Assembly (NCBI GenBank): GCA_013398015.1
Contig: VZRR01005769.1
Coordinates: 548,258 to 612,257 of the forward strand
Direction of reading: 5' to 3'
DNA length: 64,000 nucleotides
DNA from: Oreocharis arfaki
Taxonomy: Eukaryota > Chordata > Aves > Passeriformes > Paramythiidae
A program made the position numbers and the translations under genes. This document shows, in pieces, positions 1 to 13,100 of this stretch. How positions within the stretch are numbered: position 1 is the first letter of the stretch; every line of letters starts with the position of its first letter. The notes under the pieces are model-generated. The model worked only from the letters and a program-made list of their open reading frames with translations, was not told where the DNA came from and did not search any database.

Positions 1-1065
1 TATAGGCAGGAGGCAGCTAAGTTGGCTGTTTCCTTTGACCTGGCTGCACTCGAGGTCAGGCAGAGGGATGCTCCTCTCCTTGGCAGAAAAAACCTCTGGA
101 CCACCAGGTGGTACAGAAAGAAAGGAAACTCTGCCTGCCTTTAACATCTCTTCAATACTTTAATGAGTTGTTTGACTCTGTGTGCTAAACTTGTAAGCTA
201 TCACCTATTATTTTGCTGACCTGATGGCTCTGGCTCTAGAGTTTGTCTGTGTTTGAAACCTACTGTTCACATTTTGTAATATTTTCTGTTTGATTACATG
301 GTATTTAAAAGTATAAGCTTCTAATAATTAACATACATATAAGAATGGGTTTAAGTCTTCTTACTGGAAGTCCTTGAATTACCCTGATCTAAATTTGAAA
401 ATACAGCATTCTCAACTTTGACATTAAAGTTATACGTTTGGTGAATAATGTATGTACTTTTTGGAAAGGGAAATTAAAAATAAAATCAATTGGTTAGCAT
501 TAGAGCCTCACGTAACTCTTTGATGTCAGCCTTTTCTGGCATGCTATTAATAAAGGCCGTGATAAAATGTTTAAAGAGCTCTTGGTACTTTATGGAATTA
601 CAGAAGCTGCATTTTCTTACACTGTTTTAAAGTCTTTGCCAATGAGCCTCAATGATCTGCCTTGTGTGTTCAGTCAAGCCCTCAGTAACCTGCCCAGGGA
701 GAGCCTGGGAGAAGTTTCCCCAAACACTGTTGACCATCAGCTGATTTTGTGCTTTTGCTTGTCAACCTTTTAAAAAAATGCTGACTGTGATAGCTTCTGT
801 AGCATTGCTTTTATAACTACAGTAAAATTATGATATGACACCGGTGAAACTAAAAATACCACTGCAAAAATGCATAAAGTGATGAAAACCAATTTAGAAG
901 AGTTTCAGACAGAAGAGAAAAGATTTTTGTAGTTGTGGAAGTGTAACATTTTCACTGCACATTTGGTAACCCCGATAATCCGAGGATGGTAAAATCTCAT
1001 TGCTAAAATGAGTTAATAAAATTAAATGCAATTTTAATTTTTTTTTTTTTTTTTTTAATATTTAG
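1..1065 (+). other. PARD3 intron (3' part) upstream of the first exon
   Basis: AT-rich non-coding sequence. It ends in a T-run and the acceptor of the exon at 1066. The only longer open frame (567-773) has no recognisable content. No repeat family recognised. Confidence 0.85.
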
Positions 1066-1157
1066 GATGAAGATCGAACAGAGGAGGACAACAGCAGAGT
1101 TGAGCCTGTTGGACATGCAGACACTGGTTTGGAGAATGCTACCAATTTTTCCCTGGA
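1066..1157 (+). CDS. PARD3: PARD3 exon: acidic linker before PDZ1
   Basis: Encodes residues 1-30 of the part seen here and two bases of the next Asp codon, beginning DEDRTEEDNSRVEPVGHADT. The acceptor is TATTTAG at 1059-1065 after a T-run (about 1036-1056), and the donor GTAAGT starts at 1158. This is the acidic linker that leads into PDZ1 in vertebrate PARD3. The residues LENATNFSL differ from the human form (LEHIPNFSL from memory), which fits a loosely constrained linker. The reading frame was set by agreement with the known protein and by the join to the next exon (GA + T = Asp). The preceding exon is upstream of the window. Confidence 0.95.
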
Positions 1158-4100
1158 GTAAGTTACTAGGAGAATATATTGTTTTAACAAGTCTTAAGAT
1201 TGAACACAGACTGGCAAAGTACTCAGAACAATATGAGTGATACTGCTCTTAAGAAAGTGGGGCAATCTTTTTTAGGTCATGTGTCATTTTGGTTTTAAAC
1301 AATGAACCTTTTTAAAATAGATTTTAAACAGTTTAAAATGCCTGTGTTAAAGATGAGCATTGGAAACTTGACATTTATAAGTGCTGATGCTACAGTAGAT
1401 TTTCTGCCTCAAGGAAGATGCTTATTTGATGGAACTTTGAAAGCCTGGCAGAAGGAACAGGGTCAGTTCTAGTACAAATAGATCAACAGGCAAGAATTTC
1501 AAAGGGGAAAATCTTAATTCCAGTCACTAGTTCACAGTCTCTAGGAAGATGTGGGGAGGTCACAAGTTGTGTGGTCAAAAGCCTCATACTTTGTGAATGG
1601 ATCAAAACTGGCATTTTGTTAGCTCCACCTAATTTAAAAAGACAATCAGTAAATGATATTTTATGTCATCAAAAATATATATATTTTGCATTTCATTGCA
1701 AAGAACTGATCCATACCTTGCTATAGAATTAATGAGAAAATATCCCTTCTAGCCTTAAATTAAATCTTTTAAATTGATTAACATAAATTTTAAGTAAAAT
1801 TAAATCTTCTACTCCTGTTATTTTTGAATTAAATTATGAATTAGGTACAGAGGGTTTAAATGTTAGATAAAGATCATGGTGACATCTATTAAGCAGTAGA
1901 ACGTGCGTTTTACTCAGTTCCATTTACAAATCTGTTACATTGTAAATTCCAAATGCTGTTTCCTAAATAGAATTTGCCGAACTTCTGTCAAATTTAATGC
2001 TTCCTGGTGTTTCTTTAATGTAACTTATTGACTTCTCATCATATGCTACCTCATTTATGTTTTGTTTTGATCTCATACTTCTTCGCATGTTTGTTTGAAG
2101 CAGTTGGCCCAAGCTTCTGAGAAAATCAGGAAGCCAGATTGAAAGAATCTCTCTTAGGAAGTGATCATTTCCTCTTGTTTTCTATTTTACAGAATTTAAC
2201 ATTTGAATTTGGAATAGATGACTTTTTTTTTTTAAGGAAAAGTGTAAGAAAAATGAGTGCAATGATGTTAAATGTGCATTTTGAACAAATGAAAAATGAC
2301 TGACTCAAGCAGCGGAACAAGCTAAATGGTGTAGGCTGGATATGAAAACTAAGTGGGTTTTTTTGGTTTTTTTAAATTTAAGCTGTGTTTTGACTTATGG
2401 AGTTCCAGGTGAATCACAGATATTCACTTGTTCTCTTTCTTAGCCCTGAATTTTCTTCTAAGCTAATAGCAGTGTCAGAAAAAAGTTGATCATAGAGAAT
2501 CACAGGGCTACCAATAGCAAATTATGTCTTTTAGAGTTCCTTTTGGAGGTCAGAGGAGTTGCTTGAATCCTGTGAGCTGCTTTGCACACTAGTTAATGAA
2601 AACTTAGCCTTAACATACAGTGAGAAGGAAATGAAATCAGCCTATACAGAAACTGCACAGGGAGCAGTAAGAAATGTTGTATTGATCTCAGTCTTTAATC
2701 GTTGGTCTGGGTCTGAAGAATAACACCTTTTTGGTGTTTCGTGTTGTTTAATAATCCAGGTAAAAATTCAGACACCAATTACAGTGAATGTAAAGGCTAC
2801 CTTAAAAATATATTTAAAAAATTTAATGTAGAAGAATGTAAAACAAAGTGTAACACAGGATTTGTGTTGACTACCCTACCATATGTGGTCTGGTTATTCT
2901 CAAACTCCGGATTAAGAGCTGCAAGCTTTCATGATGGGCCACCATATGATCAAGAGCTTATTGAAGGAAGTAGAAAATCTTTTACTGCTATCACAGGGCA
3001 TTAGTCTTGCTCTTTGCTCCATTTCGAGATTAAAGTTTATTTGTATGCTTATGAGGAACAAGCTTTTCAAAGATCTGTGTGTGTGTATATATATATAGTG
3101 CCAGGAAATATGGAAAAAGTATGTAATACTAGAGAGAGGCATAAGCCACAAATTTAGATTGTGGCTTCTGTTCAGATCTCTCACTTCCAGTTTTACTGAG
3201 AAGTTCGGCCTTCATGCATTATTTTCTCATTTGTGTTTTTATAGCTCTTTATGGTTCATGGGCCATGTTCTACCTTTCCAGATGTGGACGTGTTTCTAAC
3301 GCATTAATAGATTTGGTCTCAATCTATTTCTACAATTTTTGCATGTCTCTTTCTGAACCTGTATTTTCTTCTTCTGCTTTTTTCCTCACTACAGCAAAAA
3401 TTATAATTGAAAACTAGATGCATGGGTTGCTTCAGGGGACGTCTGGTTGGTTTTGAATGTTACAATTAAATCTTACTTTGGAAACTTTGCTTAGTAAGGA
3501 GATGCAGGAATCTTACAGTAAAAGAAATGGAATTACAATAAAACAGATTAATGTGTTTTAAAACTAAAAGGATTTAGCTAATTAAAAATTTAGTAATTCT
3601 CATTTGATTATGAGGTAGTTATGGGAAAGCTAATGTTAAAATTTAGCATTGGCTCTAAGATAAAAAAAGTAAAGCATTCTAGTGGTATGGTGAGCTTTTA
3701 GGCTTCTGAGGAGAAATTGTGTGTGGCATTTAAGGTATTTCTGCTCAATGGTCAGTTTAACTTTAGAATAAGAAAGAAATAAAGCAATATGCATGCAGTG
3801 ATGATAGTGAGACCTGTTTTTATGTATCCAGCTAAGTTTAAAAAAAAATACTTTGATTTCTTTTGGTTCTGTTAATTGAACTATTTTTGATGATTGATCT
3901 CCTTTCATGCCATCAGATTACTCTTCAGGTACGTAGTATTCAACAGTGCTTTCATCACCATGACTTGGTTTCTGGAATGGTTTTGTTTTCCTGTGTATGT
4001 TTGTGTGGGGTTTTTCGGTTCCTTCACGGTACATGTTCATATTCCCTCATTCGTCATTGTCTCACAGTGATATGGTAAAGCTCGTCGAAGTCTCCAATGA

Positions 4101-7100
4101 CGGCGGGCCTTTGGGAATCCATGTAGTGCCTTTCAGTGCCCGAGGCGGAAGGTAACGTATCGTGTAGGATTTTATTTGCATTGTAATTTGCTGTGCTTTA
4201 ACTTGGTTGTGTTGATTTTTGTATTGTGTGCCTTTGCCCTCTGTAGAATATTGTCTGTTTTTCAAGAGGCAGCCTCACTGATTAAGAAAGGAAGAAATGC
4301 AAGTTTACTGACTCTGTGCTTGGAATGGGCTCTATAGTTCAAAGGCTCTGCTTAAAAGCATTTAGAATTGTGTGTTGTAATCTCAGGGGAAGTTGAAGGA
4401 TAAAGACCTTTTGGACTCCTAAAATTTATAAACTTCTGCCTTAGTTCAGGTGGATATTTGTGCAACATTTCCTTGCTGACTTTTTAAAGCCAAAAGTTTC
4501 TGAAAGAAAGGAAAGTCTAAACCAGAGGCATCCTACACATGTGCTTGTTCAGAATGGGGGAGAAAACAGTCACCACACTTTCAAAATTTCGTGTTGTCTC
4601 CTCTGTTGGGGTTAAGATGAAGGAGCAAAACCAGTTGAAACATTCTAGTTTGGGGGAAAATGAACCTGTTTTACAGGCTGAAACTCCTGGAGTTTGATTG
4701 TTTACAAAAAAAAAAAAGTGTAAAGAAAGTAGTTTACATTAGAAAGTACAATGTGGGGAACGTTATTAATAAACAGAATACATAATCTCTAATGCTTCCT
4801 CTGCTAATGTGCAGTTTTAGTGTTTAGGGTCACTAAGATAATCTCAGAAAAAAGAGCTAAACTTTTGTATTAATTAGTTGTGGATTTGAAAATTTTAAGT
4901 ACCTTGAAAAATGATAATTCTTCGGCAATATATGTAAATATTATTTTGGTGTTGCATGTTCTAAGTATACACTGTATTTTCTCTCTTTAAGGAAAAGGGG
5001 AACAAATATATATCTTAAAAGTAATCCTTGCACATGAAAAGCGGTGTTATGTTCTCATGTCTGTTGTCCCAGTAACAATTTCACTTTTATAATTAAAAAC
5101 TAACAAAATAACAAAGCTAACTTGCTATACAAGTGTAGCTCTCAAATATTAATATTCTATTTTCAGAAATACAAGAGTATTTTAGGTATTTTTCCTTTTA
5201 TACCAAATATCTTCACAGAATTTTAAACATAGTATAAGAGCTTTATTTGCAGTTGTTACTTAAAACCCAGTGATTTCTTGGTCATATTGACATGTATTAT
5301 GGGAAAATGTAATTTTTTTTGCTTTAAGGCTACTTTTTCTGGGGACTACAGGTATTAAGAGCAAGCTTCTGTTAAGTGATGAATTCGTCTCTTCATAATC
5401 TGAAATTCAGTAAATTCAGTGTGGGTATGAGTGAACAGTACTTCAAACATAACTCAGAAGTAAATCCCATAGAGTTAGAAATGGTTGAAATGTTCACACA
5501 GTTATCTGGGATTTAGACAGTGTGAAGGCCAAGGAAAAGACCAGTTTAAGAATGTCGACTGCCTACTAAGTACTTGTTTAATAAAACTGATGTTAAAATA
5601 TATATTTTGACATTTTGAATAAGAATTTTAACTCAGGTAAAATTTGCTTCCAGACTGTTAATGTGGTTGTCTAGTTGGAGGCAAAGCTTAGACTGCTAAT
5701 ACACAATGAGACCATTTTAAATGAAAGAGCCATAAACACAGAAATGAAATATATGATTTTTTTTAAAAAGAATGCTACCTGTCGTGCAAATTTATATGAT
5801 AAAGTTTTACTACAGGAAAGCCAGTTTTAAATATAGATGTTTCAAATTAGAACAGAAAAGCAAATTCTGTTAAAAGGGAAATAATTTTTATATTAAAATG
5901 TATCATCTTTTTCTTCATAATGCTGGAACTCAGTTCATTGAAAAATGGACAATATGTGTAATTGCTGATTTTTTTTGACCATCCACAAAATAATCTGCTG
6001 AAGAGGGGAGACACTTGGTTCCAAGTTTTGGAAGTGCAGAGGAGCAGAGTTGGGGAGCATCTAGGATATTTCCAAAACACTTCTCCCATGGCTTGTGTGA
6101 AAGAAAAGCAGAGTTCATTGCTTGGGATTGATTCTAAGCACTTTTGCTGCTGCTTTCCTGTCTGTATACCCACACTTCTGTGTGCTTTCAGTGAGGACAA
6201 ACACATTTCTCCAGCGGCCTCCAGTGTGGGCAGAGAAAGAAACACACCCAACTTCAGTTTTGAAGCAGTTGGTGGGGGTTTGTTTAATTTTTTTTCCCCC
6301 TCCTGGTTTCCCACTTCTTTTGAGCAGATAAGACACGCTTGTCTGTCCTTTTGTTAGATTTAGAGGGAGAGCAGATGCATGACAGGGATCTTCTGCTTCC
6401 TTCTTATTTCTCGCTGTAGCTCATGGCTGCTCTTTGTTCCTGCTCTGGCTGCAAAAAGTAGTTCTCCCTTCTACAATTAACTAACTTACTTGAGCAGGGA
6501 ATCTGCTCAGTAGGAACCTAATTACACAAAACCAAACACAGGACTGAATAAAGACTTTGAGGGAAGTCCAAAAAGAAAAGATCTAATGTGTCATATAGAT
6601 TAGTTTATTGTCCCGTAGTTGTTTTATATTTGCTTGCTGTTCAATTCCAGTTATGCTGTGTTTTCAATCACTTTTCTTGTAGTTCCTTTCTTTTGCTTTT
6701 GAAAATGTTACTCAATAGACAGTGGTTATTAAATCAATAACTTGAAGAAGTGTAAACACTCATTATGCAATTTACCTTTTTTCCCCTATGCAATAAGCAG
6801 GAGTATTCTCCCACCAAAAAATCCAAACCAAAAAATCCCTCACCAGGTAAACACTTCAAACTTCTAAAAATTATGTGCCATAACCATGTTCTTTATTTCT
6901 GTTGAGAAAATATTTGACATTTTCATGGTCTTTTGAGGGTTTGAAATAAGAATCTCTTGAATACTGGCTTTTGATCTGGAACAAAATCTGTAAAGGTCTC
7001 TGCCTCACCTATGTAGATGCTACCAATAATTTCTGTTCCCAGTAAAACTGAGACTTGTTTTTTTTAAATGAAGAAAAAAAAAAAAATCTCCATTTCTCTA

Positions 7101-10100
7101 AGAAAAGTACTATTGATTTGTAAAGGCATGGTGAAACTATTCTGTGGATATGTTTCCTTATTATCCTTCCGGTTTTGCCTCTAGAAATGTATCAGTTCTT
7201 TATTGGCCTGTTTGATCATATGCTTTTGTTAACAGATTTTGTTCACCTTATCAAAAGAGAGGAGGGTATACATATTCATCACCTTATGGCTGTGCATTTT
7301 TAAGGATAAAATTTTGTTTGCAAACCTGCTGGCACATTTTTGCAATGGCATAGATGCAGTACTGAGCAGAATAGGAGGCATGAAAATGAAAGTAAAATGA
7401 AGGACAGAAGAGAAGGCAAGTAGCAAAGTGTTTAAACAAGAGTAGAATAAAGCGGAAGTGAATGAGAGGAAAATATGCAAGGAAAGAAAATTCTAGATCT
7501 GTGCAAAATTGCCTTAGCACCAATCCTTCCTTCTTATTAAGTGTTCAGAGACAGGAGCAAACAGTCCCTTAAGAATTGGATTTGAGCAGCCTGGCTGATG
7601 CAGGATGTTATGTTGATGTTTAAGTGGGGATGCACCAAGTTCTCTGCAAGCTCGACAGTAATTATCACATAATTTACCATTATATTGCCGCTTCTACTTT
7701 TGAGAGTCTTTGAAATCTTCTCAAGCTCTATACCCTAGCTGCTCTTCTGAATTCCTGCCATGTCTGTCTTTGGCAAGAGATTGAATTGACACAAGGAATA
7801 TATGAGATAACATCAGAAATCTCTGTGAATAATGATATGGAAGTTAGAGTCCCATAGTCCCAAGACTACTCTGAGGTCTACTTAGTAAAGCAGAACTGAA
7901 AAGGATTTGGATATCCATCTGAAAACCCCGCAATGAACATCCACTAAGAAGTATCAGACGTGTTACTTTGATACAGATATGTATGCACAGCTCTGCCAGC
8001 TTTTCTTCCTGCTGAAGTATGCCACAAAATCCACGATTAACCGTACATCTAAAACCTGCAGCTAAAAATATTTAATCTGTGGTTTTTGTTATATATCGTA
8101 AATGTCTTAAAATATTAGGAAGTCTCAGAAGAATGGAAGAATAAAGAAACTTAATTTTTGTCAGTTTAAATGACAAATTTAACAGATTTTGTTGAAAAGA
8201 AAGAAAAACCTCAAATGAAGGTGGGCATTAAAACATACACAGACCCTAACTACCCTTACTAGAAACCTAGAAATTTGAAATTTTTTATGCTCTTTCTATT
8301 CTGTTTGTTTTTCTTTTTTTTTTTTTTCCTTTTTAGTGGGAGTATCCTTCACTTTTTAGAGTTTATAAATCACCTCATGTGTCACTGTAAAAATTTTAGT
8401 CTTTTACTCAGGTTACAAAGAAAACTGAAGTAATATCTAATGGCCATTGTCTATACTGAGAGTCCATAATACTGCCTTCAAGGTGCCTCTCAGATCATAT
8501 TCTGTTTGATCAAGTAGGAGGTATGTGCTGTCTGCCTCTCCATTTATTCTGCTCCTGCATTTCCAGCCTTTTAAGTCTCAAAGGTAGCCATGGCTTTCAA
8601 AAACATGTATGGGGAAAAAATTCTCCGTGGAGTGAATGTACAGTTCCTTCACTCTTGTATCTGAATTCAAACTGTCTGATCTCAGCCTTTAAAAAGTTTT
8701 ATAAGCATAATTTGAAGTATTACTCAAGCTAAAAAGCTGAGGAGTGGTTACCAAAGATTGGAAATGGGTTCTGGGCTTCACACATGGAATTTCAATGCCT
8801 CCACAGCAGTGCTGTGGTATCAATATTGGATAAAGAAGTTTATGTGCAATTTAGCACTGAGTAGCCACAATAATTTAATTTGAACAAACAAGCTGATTTT
8901 CCTACTCTGACCTCTGAATCTAGGAATTTTATATTGTGTTTATGTTCTTGTAGAACTTCTCAGAGATCTTTCATTGCATGAAGCTGCTGCACATCAGCTT
9001 TTCAATCAATCCTTATTTTTGTACCTTAATCTAGTTTTTGCCTTTTCATGTAAGTGACTTTATGTAAACATCTAAATTGGCTATTTTCTGTTCTGTCTGA
9101 TTTGATTACATTACAGTTAGCTTGCAGGTAAATAGATAAATAACTTCAATGTGTACGTACAATGGGCTGTAATGGCCGACTCATATTCTAGATGTTCAAT
9201 GTCAGTTTTTATTTTTACTTACGCTGTCAGTTTTTATTAAGACAAATTATCATCATTTCCATACATCTGGATGGCACGTGGAGAGTTCGCATTTCACGAA
9301 CTACCCCAACTAAGTCAGGCGATTTAGATGTCAATAAAAAATTCACTGCTTATTTCTAGTTTTATCATTGCTTGTAATTTATACTGAGAACTGAAATGTT
9401 AACACACGTAGCTGAGTTTATTTTAATAGTATAATTAGAGTAATGAACCTTGTGGAAATACAGTGGTGCAAATGCTAATATAAACTCAGCTGCTTACATT
9501 CTCAATTAGGTATTTAAAACAAATACAAAGATTGAGCCCTGTGCTTTGGCAGTTTCCTCTGTTCCTGTGTCAGCTAATGTTAGTCTAAAACAGCACAGGT
9601 ACCAAATTACTAGTTATAATTATTGTTTCAACAGGATTTTAGACTTGCAGTGTGTTTTGTGGAAGCTCACATGATATTTAATCCCATTCTTGAAAAAGTT
9701 GCAGTTTAAAAGATTTATAATGGAAGAATTTATGTTAGAAGCTGTATGTGACTTACTTCAACTGGACAAAACTAAGCAAATTCAAATGCACCCATACATT
9801 TGTATGCTAAATGGTTCTGTTTAAAAAAAATGTATATACTGACTTTGGTACTTTATACTAGATGATTTTAGATGCTTTCAAAATTTATGTCTTCCTAATG
9901 TAGGAAACGTAATATTGAAGCTCTAGTAGAGCTCCACTTAGCAGGATTAATGATGGTGGCATATGGCAGGGAAAAAAAAAATACAATTTGTTTTTAGGTT
10001 ACTGCATGTTTGCAATATCAAGTCTACTGTTTATCTCCAGTTGCTGCACAAACAAACATGAATTCTCATAAAGTCTTTTTCAGACTCACGTTCTTATATC

Positions 10101-13100
10101 TAACCATAGTATGCTGAAGAAATGCTGTAGGAAATTGGTAGGCTTTTGTTAATTTTTGAAGAGCATGCATTTTCCGGAGTTCTAGTTTTCTCTGCTATGC
10201 AAACCCTCATTTGGGAAATTGTTTCTGGAATTGTGTCTAAAGGGATCTTTTGTGCCATGTGTTTATATAAAAAAATTAAAGAAATTAAAAGGTACTGTGA
10301 GGATCCTGGTTTCAGGTTTGACTCAGTCTGTTCATCCAGTCTGGAATTTGCTCTCAGTGACTTAAGCTTTATATGCCTTGGTTAACCTAGGTCTAACATT
10401 TGTTAAAAAGCAAAATCTTCTCAAGCACCGTATGGTGTGTTAGAGATGAGCAGTCTTACATTAGCAGAACTTGTAGCTTTTGTTTGATGAGATTATTTTC
10501 AATTTTGACTGGTAGTTTATTTATCTGTTACATTATTTTCTTATTGGTTAGGATTAGTAATATTTTTACTAGATTTGAGAGCCTAAGTGGAATAAATTTA
10601 AGAAATGTTAAATCATGCATAAAGGTGCATCTTGCATTAATAATTTAATATAAATTCCGAATGTGAGACAGTAGAAAGCAGCATTTCAAGAAAAATGCTA
10701 TGTCAAAACTATTGATAGAGCAATTACTTCGTATTCATAAGTACATGGAGACATTGGGATGAAATAACCACATTATTTTGTATAGGTATTGTCATTGTAT
10801 TAACTTAGATTGTTGTACTTTGTGTAGATATTGTTTGGATATTTTGATATTTTTTATTTTTAACCATATAAACCAAACACCGGTTGTTGTTTCTATTCAT
10901 GCCCTTGTGCAAGCATTGCATGCACATCCAAATTCTGAATTGTCTTGGGACATTGCAGAGGAGTACACCTGCATCAAGGAGCTGTTTGGCATCAAGTGAA
11001 AGACAAGGAAGAGTAGATACAGTTCCTTCCTCTTCCCCTCAAATATTTTGTTGGCTTTCTCTTAAATACAGCATTCCCTATTTCATACTTGCTTTGCCTA
11101 TCTCTTTTCCATTTAGAGTTGTCCTCTTCAGTAGCTTCACTTTGTGGCTCAAAGTCAGTCTCTCCAAAAGAAATTCATCAACTCCCAAGTGAAAAAATCA
11201 CAAACTTGTTTTCTAACACATCAGTTTTCTATGTCTCAAAACTATAATTCTGATAAAAATAATGTAGTGAAGGTATACAAGTATTTTTCCTTTTTGCTAG
11301 TAATGTAGCTGTTAGTTTGGTTCTTTTTGCAGCTATCAAACCATCTATAATTTCTTTATTTATCAGTTTTAAAAATCTGAGACTGCCTTCAAAACTTTTC
11401 TTTAGTGAACAGAAGGAAAAAAGGTATTCAATCAATATTTAAAAATTTGTTCTGTTTTACTTCCTGTGACTACATACCCTAATAATGATCAGAAAATTGT
11501 AGAACAAGAAATGGAGCACAACATGGTCATTAGGTTAGTGTGCCACTGTTGTGGACTTGTAGAGTTTTTTGTCATGCAAATGTCTGTTTGGTGATTTGTG
11601 ATGTCAGAATGCTTTATGTTGTTTTTCTCCTCACGCTCTGTTTACCTGTTTAACTCCTTTCCACATCATATCTTAATGTCTCTAGGTGGTTCCAAAGTGC
11701 AATACTACTAGGATCGTTTCTCCTTCTCCTTCATCTGCCTTGTAGGAGCAAATGTATGACTTCTGTAAAAAAAGTATATTATTTGCATATGCTGGCAATA
11801 AATCGGTAAATGAAGAATTTAAAGTGAAAGAAATAATTTAATTTTGCTTTTTCTACCCCGTTTGATGAAGTGCTCAAGTGCGTATATAACTTTTGAGCAC
11901 ATGAGGAGTCCTTTTAAGCACCATTGACTGCTCATTTACTTTGAGGTATTATGTGTGAATGGAAGTGCTGTGATGACTGGAAGTTTTTTGCTTAAAAGAC
12001 GTGTATGGTCTTGCAATTCCTGCTCCATGACCAAGTATTTTCCAAGCCATGCCTTGAAATGAATTCTGAAAAAAGTAATGCTGTTGACTTGGATGATGTG
12101 AATTTGACCCACTGATCCATCCTGTGGGATTTCAGTGTAAAGCTCATCTTCTTTAAAAAAAAAAATAAATCAAGTGCAGTGTCGATGCAAGAATAATGCT
12201 GAAGATTGAGTCCTCCTTCAGGTATAGAGTTCAGGTATAGAAACATCACTGACTTTGCATAGTATTCTGCCAGTACCTCAGAAGTCCATTCTTCAGGATC
12301 CTTTTCATAATTTCAGGTTGAATATTTGTTTACCTTTTCTATCTAAAAATGTCCTTAAGATGACACTGTAGGTAAGCACAAGACAGAGGCGACTAACTCA
12401 TTGCACAGAGGCTATCAAATGGAAATTGTCTTCAGTTAATTACTTTAAGATTCTGAATTAAAAAATGGCATTTAAATTTTTAATTTCCTCTTTTAGTAAG
12501 AAATATTAAAATTTAAAAATAAAAGCATTTGGCTTGCATGAAATTCTTGAATTCTCTATCCCTCTCCTCATTACAGGCTGCTTATTATGTGAGATGACCC
12601 CACGTGTCACTTGCACAGAAGGAGTAGTGATGACTGTGGCATTCTCTTCTAATTCAGAAATTCGAATGTTAAGTTGAACCTGTTCAGCTTCAGTTAACTA
12701 GCAGAAAAGATGCCTTTTATCAGATGTGTGGTGGTTCTTGGAGGTTTTACTACTCAGAAGTCTTGGCCTTTTGCAAGAATGGATGCGCTATCATTATACA
12801 CACAAGCCTGTTCATTCTTATTTTGACATGTTTGACTCACCTAGGCTTTTTGTTTTATGGAAAAGGGATAATAAATCAGGTAATTCTTGAGGTTATTTGA
12901 AACTGTGGTATCCTACTTCAAGGTAAAGATGGTTTAAAATATAGTTTCTGTAGTGATTATGATAAAATATTTAATCAATAGGATTTTCTATGTTGCAAAT
13001 TATTCAGATAGTAGTAATTTGTAATCTTAATGTTTCAGAACCCTGGGGCTGCTGGTGAAGAGATTGGAGAAGGGTGGAAAAGCTGAACAAGAAAACCTTT

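Noticed and set aside
5847..6357. Overlapping frames of 155 (minus) and 131 (plus) codons
   Set aside because: Both strands are open over the same bases, with no domain, no conserved composition and no splice context.
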